Assembly: GCA_040954595.2 (NCBI GenBank)
Contig: CM082582.2
Coordinates: 4,836,001-4,900,000, forward strand
Reading direction: 5' to 3'
Source of the DNA: Balanoglossus misakiensis
Taxonomy: Eukaryota; Hemichordata
DNA: 64,000 nucleotides
The position numbers and the translations under genes were made by a program. Under the pieces are notes generated by a model that had not been told where the DNA came from, did not search any database, and saw only the letters and a list, made by a program, of their open reading frames with translations. This document shows positions 1 to 14,500 of this stretch, piece by piece (the stretch's first letter is position 1; the number at the start of each line of letters is the position of its first letter).

Positions 1-8
1 TTTTTCAG

Positions 9-3000
9 CCCCTGGAAGAATTAGGTTTCGCAGGACCAACCCTTGTGCAAGCCTATGCATGGCCTGCTATATTAAGAGGCCGAGACTTTGTTGGTATCTC
101 GTCCAGAGGTAGTGGTAAAACACTGGCTTATTTGCTGCCAGTAATGACACAACTGTTGCAGGCCAGTACATATGCCTCCCTGCCACCTGGGGAAGGGGTA
201 AGCACTTATTTAAGGTATTTTCAAGTGTATAATGTTGTTAGACTACAGATTACAGTGAGTGCAGATTGAAGATAAGAGATGACTTAATTGTATCTTCCTA
301 TCCGAAATGCCTGCATTGCATATATATGTACCCACAAAGTTATGTTGTGGAACTATAAAACTCCTTTATTTTTGTATGCCTAGATATATTGGATATGGTT
401 GTGACTCCCCTTTCGATCTATAATTCATCCTCAAATTTTTTATCAGCTTTCTGCATGCATATTCTTCTATCATCATCATCAACCCAATGAAGAAAATCTA
501 TGTATTTTGTAAACTGAATCTTTTATGGAAAAAAAATCTTATGAGATAAATAGTGAACTGTATTTGAATTTAACCCATCTCTGAAATTCTTCATAAGTTT
601 GTTCCACACTGCAAAAATTTTCAGTTGTGTGTGGAATTGTCAAAATGATGTCCAGAAAGGTTTTAGAGAGCAACAGCCTCTAGGAATTTTGGGGTAGTCT
701 GTCTATGTCATCAAGACTAACTTTCCATCCATTCAATTTGACAGCCATTAGCAGTGATCCTGTCTCCATCTTGGAAAAGAGCACAGTTCATTTATGATAA
801 TAGCAGATTATACCTGGAAGACTGCAAAACAACGAGACATCTTGTCATCTTTGGTGCAGGTTCTGAAGAAAATCTAGTGGTGAGTCGACTTTCTCCTCAT
901 TTGAAAGTTTATTTCCCAAGTAATCTTCCATCAGGGATAGCATGCAGAACAGTTCAGCCATGAGTCTGCTAATAAAAGTGATAAAAAACATCCATATTTC
1001 ATAATTGATAAACTGAACATTACAAGATGACTGCGTTTATTTCAGTATCCTTTGCTGAACGGCTGTGAATTACTCGTAGCAACCCCTAACTGTTTGTTGC
1101 GGATGTTAGAAAAGGGCTACACAAGTTTGAGAAGACTTTGTCATCTGGTAGGTACTGGTTATTGTTGGCTTCTTGTTATCTCCACTGATGGTCATAATTA
1201 TTGGTTTGCAAATTGACTCGTGTATTGTTATGCTATAGGCATGATACTTGCAATTGATTGTGTCTGTTGTAGAAATCTGAGACTTAACATGCTGTACTAG
1301 TCTAGTACCTAGCCATATTTTGTCCACTTTGCTTCCAAAACTAACATAGACTAATGCTGTACAGGCCACCCCTTGTTTCTCAAGGGCTGTTAGGATAATA
1401 CCACAATACTGTCTGCATTACTACTTCTACAGAGAGATCACAGCAAAGTGCTGGTTTTCATGTTACTTTTTGTTGCAGTAGTTATTTATCTGGTATTTAT
1501 TGTTTACTTTCCATTGAAGTGTTTATTTATCAAATATATTGATAAATCGATTCAGCAATTGGTGTCTGTGACATGGTAAATTTGTACGGTATGGTGTCTG
1601 GTCTTATACATAGGGTTGTGATAGTGGGGCGGGGCTACCGTAGTGTGTTGAAAAGACTGAAAGCAGGACTTCTAAATAATAGATCTACAAATTGTTTCAT
1701 CTGCAGGTCTTTGATGATGCCGATATTCTTGTGGATGACTTCACTCTCCAAGTAAGTAGTTGTTGCCACAGCTACAGGCAAAATCCTTCATTGAAACCTG
1801 TACCCTGACTTTTGATGTTTAAATTTTTGTTTTGTAATTAAAAACAGATTTACAGTATAGAAAAGTCAAATTTGGGATATCAGGGAATTACAAAATTTCC
1901 CTGTCTTTTGATAGGAATTTGACACTGCCTGCACTGCCTACCCTTTTCTTGGGCCTAAAGCTTACAGAGGAAACCTGATTCAGATAAATAAGTATTGAAC
2001 AGGGAGACATAGCCCCAATGAATCTTTAGCCAACAACATTGTGTGTCATGAATTGCTGTGCACATTAAATACTTATTTCCTTTCAATCTCTGTAAATTGT
2101 CATATAAAATTAGTTTTGATATCTGTTATTTTTAGCTGAAAGAAATAATGAAGCACTATGGCAAAGCATTGAGTATTGACTCCAAAAGGTCCTCACCAAG
2201 ACAAGTGATTATTATGAGCCCTGTTTGGAGTGTTGGAATTAAATCTCTCGTTGATGCTTATCTGACTGATCAGTTGGTGGCCATCACATCAAAAGTAGAA
2301 GCTGCAATCTTTGGACAAGTCAAACAGGTAAGATATTTTACTCTGTTGAACATTTGGCGTTCTCTATTGTACAATGTATTTAAGTAGTCTTGAAATGTTG
2401 TTGTTTTATTTTTAAAGAGCCAAACATTTTTTGAATCTCTTGGAAATCTGTTGCGAGAACTATGATCTTGTATTTGAGATGAATGTGACTGAACACTGCC
2501 TATTTTTTATTTATTTAATTTTTTATTGACTTAATATGTTTATTAGTATCAAAAGAGAAGTTTTCTTGTCATGGGTGATAAAGTTTGTTTAGTTGGCCTG
2601 CAAAGTCAAAAAAGAAATGTTAGATAGTTTACAGTGGTAGGCAGTGCCCAGGAAGACTGCAAGATGTTTTCCATTGAGAAATTGTATGTTTTGATGATCA
2701 ATCATCATTTATATCTGTCACTGTATTTTGTGACAATTTTCAAACCTACATCAAACTAAAACTTATAATCCATCTTTTGTGTGTCTTCAATTTTCTTCCT
2801 CTACATAAGGTTGTGCGTGTATGTCACTCAAATCAAAGATATACAGAACTGTTAGACAGCTTAGACACAGCTCTGAACCAATCCAACAAAACCATCATAT
2901 TCACCAGTAACAAATCAGATGCCATGCGCATACAACAGGTGAGTAAAATTGTATTTAATTTTGTGCATTATTAACCCTTTCACCCCCTGTTGCCTCTTGA

Positions 3001-6000
3001 GAGGTCCAACCTAACCATAGAAAACAATGGGTTTGGACTGAACCATGGTGGTGAAAGGGTTAATCTGTTGTGATGTGTCATCTGATGAGGTGTAGTGAAA
3101 AAGAATGAACAATGTTTCATTAACTATCCCACTTCATTACTGGACACAAAACTTGCTATGGGAATAGCCCATTTATTCACCAGAAGATGTTAACAGTGCA
3201 CTGACATTGAATATTTTTCTCAGATTGACAGATTAATAGCTACAAGAAAAATATAAAGAAATCAAGCCAATTACTGGCAAGATTTTTGCTCCTTCCTTGA
3301 CCTGATTTGGTTTTAAGTCACCAGTACTGAACATTTTAATGATGATATTATAAGCCATTAATTACATTACATTACACTTACAAGTGTTTCATTTATACAT
3401 TGCATATTGCTAGTTGCTAAACAGCTACAGCCACTTCACTCTGTTGGCTCATCATGGTCTGATGGGGATGCAGTTGGATCATGTTGTAGCAGAGTGGAAA
3501 GCGAAACATAGGGATGACTCCAAACCTATCCTAGGTAAGATTCATGTGCATGGTCGATGTCTTGGTCACATCAATTAATCTGATCATGATTATAATAAAC
3601 ACTGTAAAACAGAATTTTTTGCGAGTGCCAGAAAAACTTGAAAATAAATAAAAATAAATTTTGACATAAAGGAACCCTGAAATTGTTGCAAAAGTTGATA
3701 TTACGAAAATTTCTCGTCGTGAAAATTTCCTGTTTTACAGTACATAATGTGCACAACAAAGTTTGTGATATGAAACCAATTCTTAGGTTTTTAAAACAAC
3801 TGAAATGAGATTGATGCTGTCAGACGTCTGTTTGGATTGATGACAAGTAATGTCACAATTTCAGATGTTGCTTTTCATTAATATTGGTGAAAAATGCCTT
3901 CTCTACATACAAGGAACTTTAAATATAAAAAGAATGCTTGTGATGTATGTATATAGTGATGTATAAAATGTTGTGGATTGCATTTTTAGTTATGGCAGAT
4001 GATGTGATCCGTGAGCTGGCCATCACTGATGCAACCTGCATCATTCATTACGACTTCCCATCCAGCAAACAGAAGTTTGGAAACAGACTTGGTTGCATGT
4101 CTGGCAGTTTTGCACAAGATAACAAGGTAATGTTCGAGTAAATAATATGCCATCTGTGCTGGGTAGAGTTTGAAACTTACTTCTGAATGTTGTAAGAAGA
4201 GGGTTTTTTTATGGAGTACATCAGTTGACTACATTCATTGAAAGACCAGTTAAGTAGTAGAAATTCCTGATATTTTTATTTCTGTTTGTAATTTAAAGTA
4301 TTTTGTTTAACAGTCAGCAATGTCATGTCTTCATCCGTCAGTTTTTTGGTATTATTAACAAGATATGCACTATCTGATAAAGTTACTACTGTACACAACA
4401 TAACACTTGAAGAATAAGATATATGACTCAAAGTATTCTTTGAAACTGTTTAATATGCATGAATTTTGAACCCTTAAGCTGGCATTTGTAGCAAAGAATC
4501 TACCATTTTGATTGGGTGAATTGTTAGCACTGTTGTTATTAACAACCAAATATACCCATGCAGCCCATATTTACATTAGGAACAGATTGACATATTCAAA
4601 CTGACCTCTTGAGCATCCATTAAAACCCTGAATGTAAAATTCTAATACACTTAGTGTTTTGTGTTTTGAAATGTAGGAGAGTTCAACAGCACAAATCCAG
4701 TGTTCCTCAGTTCTGTTGGTGACAGAAACATGTCAGAGACACATCCCAGCATTAGTGTGTCTGCTGAAGAGAATGGGTCGACAAGCAATACCAAAACAGC
4801 TGGAGGATATGTTAGCACAAGCAACACAGGTAAGATTAGTTTTGCTTAGTTGGAAATCAGTCAATATTCTTTGCTGATCCAATCCAATTTTTACAGTAGT
4901 CATGTGTACCTTCCACAAATTAAGCCTCTAAGTTTTAAGGATATTTTGCAGTGTCTAATTGGAAATTGTGTAAAACTAATGTAGTGTAAAACACTTTGTA
5001 AATTAATTAATATTTATTGAATTGAAGGAAAATGATCTACATTGATTAAAGCAACAGTTTTTCAGAAATAAATTTGATATATATGTGACTGCTTTTTTCT
5101 CATCCTGACATTTGAGTTTAAAATTCTTCAAACCTTCTCTTTCAGATCAAGGAAATTGAAAAGCGAATGCAACCACTGTGTTCACAGTTGAAAGCATACG
5201 GCACATGCAGGTATGTTTAGATGCTTGTAAGAATGTAGTTTTAGGAATGTCAGTCACCACCATAGTTCGTTTCAAATCCATTGTTTCTATGGTAAAATTG
5301 GACCTGGAGGTGAAAGGGTTAAAGACAGGCAATTTTGTAAAGATACTAGTCAGTATTAATGGCATAATCAGGAATCAGTTTTTCATGAAAATCATCATGG
5401 AAGTAAACAAGTGTAATTTGACAATGTGGCTAGGTAATCCAAAATATAATTTATTGAAAACATGTACATCAGCAGCAAGTTCAAAAGAGTTTAAGTGGGA
5501 TCGTCTTTTTAATCAGTGTGTACATTTATATGTGTTAAAGTTTGTGAATGACTGTTAATAATTTTCTGACAATTTTTAACAGAGATGCTGTCGTTTGTGA
5601 CTATCGCCACCAAGTGTTTCCAGATCTGGATGCTCCTAAGCTGCCAATAACCGGCTTTGTCAAGGTATGTACCAATTATTTCCTGTCAGATGATTGAAGG
5701 ACATTCTGCATGAATTTCTAACAGTGTTGACACTATTGCAATCAACACTTTTTTAAGTCCCGGAATTTTGAATTAGTGGCATCAGCATCAAATCCTTGGT
5801 GCTACAAGTTTATAATGTCACAAAAATTTATGTGCAACTGAGTGATCTGGAAACTAAGTCTTAACTATTGGAAGTATTGGTGGAAACGTAAAAAAACATG
5901 TAGGTGAACTGCAGTGAGTGAGAAGTCAGTTGCCAAAATGCATTATGCAGTCGGAATGCTTGTATATTTCCGTAGCTTGGCCCGAAATATTATTTTCAGT

Positions 6001-8540
6001 TTTTCACCCATAATGCGATGTGCTCGAAGTATAAATACCATGTACAAACTCAGTTTGGATAATGACACATATGCAGTCGAATTTGCTAAGTTATGGAATT
6101 CTTGGAGAATTACTATAATCACAGAGGTATATATGTATTTACTATGATATATACAGGTGTTGATCACACATGTTGTGGATGCAACCCATTTCTACGCCCG
6201 TATTCTGGAACACAGAGCCTCTGAAACCAGTCAGCCGAGTGAGACCATAGCAACACAGTATGTAGAACTGTCCATGCAGATGGCATTGTGGTACAACGAC
6301 CCTAGCAACAAGGTGATTCATGCGAATGTCAGAGTCGATGAGCTTTGTGCAGTTGAAGACAAAAGAAGACGTACTTTTCAGAGAGTCAGAGTCAGTCTGG
6401 TTCAATCTGATGTGAAGGTAAAATAAAAAATCATATCAATAGTTGAAATTTTATCCTACAATAACATGTCAGGAGTTCAGCTTCAGATTTGCAAAAACTC
6501 GAGTGCTGTACAGTTGTATTTCTTAGGAAGTCCAATGAGAATGGGTCAAGTGCGCCCTCTATGTCCACGAACCACTGCCTCAACAAACTCACTGGTAACC
6601 CAAGAAAATTATCCACAATGCATGCAAAGGTATAGGGCGGGAGACTTAGAAATTCTAGAAATCCTCAAATTGACTCAAAGAAATAAATTTTGTTTGTTAG
6701 AGGGCACACTGATTGGGTCTCATGTCATCCCCTCTTGCACATCGTACATGATGACAGTAAATTGCATGTGATGTTTTGTAACTGATTTCCGACATATTCC
6801 TTTGACTGTTTTAGGTTCATTACATTGATGAGGGCAGGAGTGCTACCGTTGAAAAGACACAGCTGCTGGTATTGCCTCTGCAATTCCATGATGTACCAAG
6901 TCAGGTACAAGTGATACCTGTCTTTAGGGACAATTCTCTTATCAGGAAACCTCTCTATTAAGCACAGATATTTTGACACAAAATTTACACTTTGAAAAAG
7001 AGCAGTTTTTCTGTTCCCAAAGGTGTCCTTCATAGACAGTTTTCACTGTAGATGTGTATGAAAGTTTTGTGTTTGACATGAGTCGATTCTCATTAGTATA
7101 TGATAGAAATGATCAAAGTGTGCAGATTAGAAAAAATTGAAAAATTGAATACATGTCACAATTTAAGTGTATATAACAATTTTATTCCATTTTGACGACT
7201 TTGATTTTGAATTGCCTTATTGTATACTGGGTACATGTTAGTAAGTTATTGTTTTTTACCATGTGAACAAAACCATATATTCATTACAGAATTGGTTTTC
7301 AAATTGAGGAATGGAATTATGGGAAAAATTTTGGGGACTTTTACATAGAACAAACAACCACTAGTTACGCATATGTAAAGTAAATACAGAATATTTTTTT
7401 TATATTTTGACAGGTGGTTGAAGTATTCGCATGCAGAGTGAAACCTGTGGATCAAGATCCTGATTGGACCGTTCAGGTATATACATGTATTAGCATTATT
7501 TCAACTCCTCCACGGCCAATAGTATTGCTTAGATATTTCAAACCATAAACACTAGGCAAGGCGTTATACATATAAATCTTTACTATCTTTACTATTTTTG
7601 ATATTCTGGCAGGCATCTTACCATGTATATGAACTGATCAGTGGTAAACAGATGGATGGCAAGATTGTACTATGGTAAGTAACAAACACTGGTAGTTTCA
7701 AACTAAGTTACTAACGGCATTACTAAGAAAATATTTTCTATCGAAAAGTAGTCTGGTTACTAACATATCTGTCTGGATGACTCTTTCTGTAGTGATTTAC
7801 AAGTTTAACCATGGTAACAATCGAGTAAGACAAAACAGACGGGTGGAAACTTTTCCTGTGGTCATAATATGTCATCATCATGACTACCAGTAGACTGTAC
7901 TAATCAAAGAAATTCATAGGAACCACGTGGAAATATGTTCAAATTGGTTTTCCTTACCAAATAAGTGCTAGCAAACATTTCAAATCTGAACCACCACCAC
8001 CATCATCATTACTTTCATGCATATGGTCACCATCATCATCATGATACCCACCACCACCATCATCATCATCACAACCTCTACCACCACCATCACCCAGCTA
8101 GGACTAACATATTCCATCTTCTTTTCAGCTTAGGGAAGACTCTGTGGCTGGATCCTCTACTGGAACGGACAGCATTGAAAGAATTGAATGCCATTGCAAA
8201 TGCAAACAATGTCAGAAGGGAACTACTGAAGAATGGATTTGGACTTGAAAACCATCAAGTGAGTTGTCTTGCCTTTTTGTGTACAAGAACAGAGTTCAAA
8301 ACTTTTTTTATGGAAAAACACAACTAAGTTTACCATGAAGATATATGCACGAATGTTAGATTGTTAAATGAATCTGTTAATATATAGAGATAAAGGTAGC
8401 TGAAGATAAATCTCTGGTTGCAGATGGATAGGGTAAATTTGTCTTCAGACTAGATTGCAAGGCTACTTAGAAAACCCCTCCAATGTTTGCAGGGTTGCCA
8501 TTCGGTTGTTGATTGATTGATTGATTGATTGGTTGGTTGG

Positions 8541-8578
<38 letters not shown>

Positions 8579-11500
8579 TATTGATTGAAGCTTTTGACCC
8601 CCTTGACAATTCTTTCACTCACAGCACATAGAAGCCTTGTATAACCTCTGTGAAGACGTTGTACCTTACAACAAGACAAGTCAAAATCAAGAAACTATTC
8701 AGTATACTGTTGGTGAAAAAATGGTGGATGTGAAACGCCAAGATGGAGAACAGGTAGATGAGGTTTGTAGTGGGATGGAAGCCATGGATCTTCACAACAG
8801 AGGTTTGGAGAGAAAATTGAGGTGAGATATAGCCAGATGACAGTCAAGATACATTGCTGATTTTTTATACTCATTATCCAGTGAACATAATTGTATTGTG
8901 ATTTGTTTTGTCCAGTGCAGTTTAATAGCAAAATTTCATTCAATGAAAGTAAGACTTGTCAAGACACCGTGAATGCTGTGACAAAAAAATCCAACAGTGA
9001 TACATTGTAAAATCAATTATGCAGTTGCGTCTGTCGTTAAGATTGGTGTATTACTGTATATGGATGTCTCAAATTCTAGTTATATGTGTAATTTTTTCTG
9101 TTCAATTCTCTTGTATTTATTTTTTCGTGCATCAGTGCGAAGGGTGCAGACAAGAAAGTACAAGTTGAATCATTTGGTGATTCCAAGTTCTGTAAAGTGT
9201 ATGTAGTTTCTGTCGAGTCACCAGAATTGTTTTATGTACATCTCAAAGACACTGAACACAAGTGAGTAAAATGAATATTGATTGACCATGAAGAATGTCT
9301 TGTGGTTTCTGCCTTTCAGAATTAATAGTTTTTTATCAAATGAGGAGTTATCGATTTTTTATTAATTAAAAAAAACGTCAGAAATGAAAAGCTTAATACA
9401 TGTATTTCTTAGGAAACCATTGGTTGTGTAGGTAACCATTTAAGAACTGTTTCTTCACATCTCCTTTACAGACTTGAAGAACTCATGAAAGAGATCAACA
9501 CAGCTGACTTGTCCCATTGCAGCCAAGAGATGGAGTTTCACAAAGGCGATTTCTGTCTTGCAGTATTCTCCCTTGAAAACAGGTAAAACACAAACGTCAC
9601 ATTTTTGAAAGTTTGCTTCATAATTTTGAGGAATATAAAAAAGACCATGATCTGCAAACTGTGCTATATAGAAGATATTTAAGTCAACTTTGTGTACCGT
9701 ATGTGTTTATTCCACAGATGGAATAGAGGAGTAGTTACATCTGTGACAGATACTGGTTGCTATGATGTATTCTTTGTTGACTATGGTGACAATGAAGTTG
9801 TAAGCAGAGACAATATCAGACCAATTCCCAATGCTTTCTTAGAGGTAATTTCATTCACTGCATGTTACAAGTTTAATGCTGCATGTCAAGAGTTCAACTT
9901 TAAAAGAATAATAAAATGGTTGACTTTTGTTACTATATATTTTCTGTTGACATTGATTCTTTGTACTTTTATTTGCATCAAACTAGTTCAAACTGACGAT
10001 AAAATGCAAGTGTTAAATCAATATTTGAAATTTGTAAACAGTTACCATTCCAAGCCATCCAGTGTAAGTTGTGGAATGTTTGTCCAGCTGTTGGTATGGA
10101 ATGGCCAGAGTCTGCTGGAGATGCCATGTGGAACTTGTCAACGGATCAAGATAACAAGAAAGTCATGTTTGCTAAGGTAAGCAATCACGGTTGCTAAGGT
10201 AAACAGTCTGTACAATAGATCAATTTTGTAACAGCCAGGCAAGTAAAACAAAAGTTTATCATTGAATATGTATTTTTATGTTTCCAATCATTGTCACCAG
10301 TTCACATGTTGAATCCAGGTTGGTATTTTGACCACAGTCTTTAACACACACTGGTAACCATACAGATTCTGGAACATATTGAACATAAAATCATTCATGG
10401 TTGAATCTGGAAGTGTTTCCTGTGTTGTTGTTTTTTTATTTATTTGTTTGTTTGTTTGTTTGTTTGTTTGTTTGTCTATCTTACCTATCAGGTATTTTCA
10501 AAGGAGAAGTTGCCAAGAGACTCCTATACAGATTTACGTTACAAAGTTGAGTTGCACGATTCTAGTACAAGTCATGATGTCATCATGAGTCAAGAACTGA
10601 TGTATCATGGCCATGCTGTAGGATCTCCAGACTCTGTCAAAGTAAGTAACTTCTTTGAATGTAGGTTTGAAGACATACCATGTATGTGGGGAGGACAGCA
10701 CTGTTATTGTTTTGAAAAAGTCAAATTTTACATCAATAGCTAGTTGTCTGGCCAGTGTAATGATTAGATTACTCTATGTACAGGGCTTTTGTTGTCCAGT
10801 CTGAAATGTCGTCCTTAGAAGAAAACTATCATTTTTGTCGCACTCTCATGATTATACATGTACCTGTCCAAGGTTTCAAGCCCATTCAAGTTCTCCTATG
10901 GCATGCCCAGTTGTTCAAACAATATAATGTGGGAGTAATATTACCTTAGTTCCACCACCAATTCATTAATTTAAAAAAAAATATCATTATTTCGCATTTC
11001 CATGACATTATTACCTTCCTTCCTTCCTTCTATCTTGTCAGGTTTTGTTTCCACAAGTCAGAGGCATTGGTTCGTTTCTAAATCTGCAGGATTCCTCCTT
11101 ACCATCCTTGCTGCCAGATCTGTGTGCAGGACTTTATCTCACTCAGGTATGTAATCATTTCTACGGAAAGCAAACACTGTGTGATTGTGTTCTAGACATC
11201 GTAAATCAGGAATACCCATTTTGTCTTTTGTTCTCTCTGATTTAACATGATATTTCTTTTCTTTTCTTTTTATTATTGTGAACAGGAACTAGTGGAGAAA
11301 GTTCAAGTAGCAGAGTTTGTTTGTCAGATTGTGACTGACAGGTAAGTTGTCTAATTTTTGTCATGTCTACTGTATCAATGTTTTCTTGATTTGAGAATGG
11401 AGAAATGCCACGTGAGAAATAATGATTAAAACAACATGAACTTACTGTGGTAACTACAGTTACATTTGCTGATATTTTATTCAGTTTTGATGATTCATTG

Positions 11501-14500
11501 TAAATTCTGGAATGATTTCAAAGAAATTTCTATCCATTTTGTTCTTAGTGATACAGATTTGGTGTTGGAACATGCTGGAGTCAGCAGTATAGTGACAGTG
11601 CTGGATCACTGTGGAATTCCTGAAGTCCAAGAATCTCTGTTGAGTTGTCTGGAGATTCTCTCAATGAAATCTTCAAGGTAAGCTATAGGTCACACACGGT
11701 AATTGAAATCTATGTTGTAGTTTATGCATCAAACAATATCCTACTGTATAGTTCTCAAATCTTGCCTGTGCACATGGCATCCTGTGTCACAAGTGCTATC
11801 TTATGCCTGGCTGGTTGCTTAAACATAAGACTGAATTCCAGTGTAATTTCATTACAAAATGCTCTCTTAAGCAGTGTTCTCTGATTTTCAGTGCATGCAG
11901 GGAAATTTGCAGTGTTGATGGAATCCAACTGTTATGTAGACTTCTGTGGAGGGTAAGTACTGAGTACTGAAACTCATGCAGCCATATTTTAAGTGTATTA
12001 CTATGATGATGTCTTGGATATGCTGTGTGCTGACATGCAATACAAGACTGATATAGTTTTCAAGCAATGTAGATATTACTTGTTACGTATCAAATGAAAC
12101 AAAAATATGTAGGTAGAGTATCACATGATTGCTATCTCAGCTTGATAACACCACATCCATGGATATATGGTAGATAACTTTTGGAGGAGTTGAAAGGTTA
12201 AAAACTAAATGGACTTAATACAAAACAGTTTTCTCATAGAATTGCTTGAAGTAGTCTGATGAAGCAATGAAATCTTTATGGGCTACCAACTCTCACCTTC
12301 GTTACTGTTTTTGTAAGTTTAATGTTTAATTTAATATTAAAGACCGAATGTTTGAATTGAATTTTTAAGAACTGTGAAGAAACCATAGTGGAACTGGTCT
12401 TGAAAATCCTGGCAAATGTGGCATTCAATGATAGGTATGTAGTATAGAAAGACTGGTTAATTAGTGCTTTAGAGATAAATGGAAACGTAAAAGGTGGTGG
12501 GCATTGAGGGATCTATACATGGACGATAGCATGGGTCCTACCTTGGTTGGTAGATCTTGTATGGCAACCAAATAAATGTGGATAAATTTAAGACAATTTG
12601 GTTCTCTTATCCAGACGTATGCGTGGCAACTTACAGTAGATTATTTACAAAAATGAGGATATGCAACAGCATAATTGTAAGATGGAGTTTCAATTTTAAT
12701 TAATGTATGAAAACCCTTGACAGATAAACCAGGTTTACATATCAACTTCTCTCTTCAAGACCCTCAATAGACAAATGCAATGCCCCTGTGCTGTTATTTG
12801 TGTTTAAGTATGTAATAAATTGATGTTATACACATTTTTGACTTGGTTTGTTGTAGGTCATGTAGTGAGATCGCTCAGAAAGGAGGAATTCTTGCCATTG
12901 TTCATCTTCTTCCCCAAATGAAAACAGACACATGTATTGTGTGTGCACTGGATTTGCTCACTTCCCTAGCTACACATGTAAGGTAAATAATTTGAAATTC
13001 ACGTAGAGGAAAACAGGTTGCTCCAATTCAGGTATCTTTTTTCTCCCGTAAATGTTTTTTAAGAATGATAAATCTGTCGCTAATTCCAAGTCTGTTTCTG
13101 GTGCGCAATGACCTTTGCATCATCACTGTCCGATATTCAGGATGTAACAATGGTCAGAATTATTAATCTTTAAAGAAAACTTTATTACATAGTGATCTTT
13201 GCGAAGTTGCAGTTACTTTTCTACTCAGTCAATATCATCTGTACATATTGTCACATTATTTTATGTAGTGTTCTGTAAAATGTTGACGTTGAAATAACCC
13301 TTTGTCTTGCAGCTTTGATGGAACCAGGCTAGCAAGACAGGTGGTTGTCATGGCTTCACAATTAGTCATTGGTAAATCTCATCAAGTGAGTAGTCTTCCC
13401 TCAACTTTCTATTTGTAGTCAAAAGGTGAAATAACATTAATTTGCAAACTGGCATCTCAATTGGTATGCAGTTTTTCATGTTATGCTTTGTCCCCCATGA
13501 ACAGCGATTCTGTAGCCAATGATCACTTACACTAGCCTATAGTAGAATATGAAGCGGTCTATTGACAGATTGTGATACAAGACGTGTATGTACATGTTCA
13601 GTGTAGTGGTATATCTAGAGGTTATAAACGGCTAGCGAGGGTATTTGGTTACGGATATAAGACCTCTCAGGTGAAAATGAGCATGTTCAGGTTCGGGTTT
13701 TCTTGATGATAATATAAACCCCGGCTCCAGCCAATCAGCGAGCTGGATTCACACCAAGCATATTAGAATTCATCCTAGTATACATGTATAGTGTATTGTA
13801 ATATGTGTATATGCATTGTACACCACCTACAAAGGATGACAATTAATACATAAAGGAAATTGGCAATTACAATTATGCTGTTTATTTGGATATGTGACTG
13901 TGAATATGGCAGTGCAGAACTGTTTGTGTATTGATATTGAATTCTCCTTGATTTTCAGGTCCGGAGATCTGCAATAAAGTTGTTGAAAACTTTATGTTCA
14001 CATGAAAAAACTAAGAAGATGATGGAAAAACAAGGTATTCCTGTTGCTATTCAGAAGTGAGTATGGGCATTTTGGAGTCTAGGGGAAATCATTGACGACA
14101 TAATTTTTAAGTATCTATAATATGAGCTGCAATCCGTAATAAAATATAGGGGTTACCACACTTGTTTTTGAAATACAGAGCCATGAATTTAGGAAACTGC
14201 TGACTCGCATTCTTCCCCAATAGTTTGTGTATGGGCAAAATTTTAACGCGATTTATCTCAAAATAGAGTGCGATGACCACATGATTTTATTTGTCCAATG
14301 AATTTATATTTACTTCACTGATCTACGTGTAAAATTTTGTGAAAATGACAATAGTAGAAGTTTGTTTTCTGGCAATTATCAATGTAATCCTATGGGAAAA
14401 AGACACACCTGCACCGTTTCCCAGTTTATGTTCTGTGTGTACATCCTTAAAACATTCTATGTGTTTATGTAAGCAAGAAAACATTTGTGCTTTACAACCT

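Noticed and set aside
5178-5558. 126-codon plus-strand open frame
   Set aside because: It begins in a TDRD12 exon but in another frame and runs through an intron with a MITE. No family features.
7805-7822. AACCATGGTAAC as another RFX X-box
   Set aside because: Deep in a TDRD12 intron, no ciliary context, and the CCATGGTAAC core recurs in dispersed repeats.
7965-8327. Open frame with long poly-histidine stretches
   Set aside because: It is a CAC/CAT microsatellite in a TDRD12 intron read through into the true exon at 8129-8258. Only the exon part is coding.
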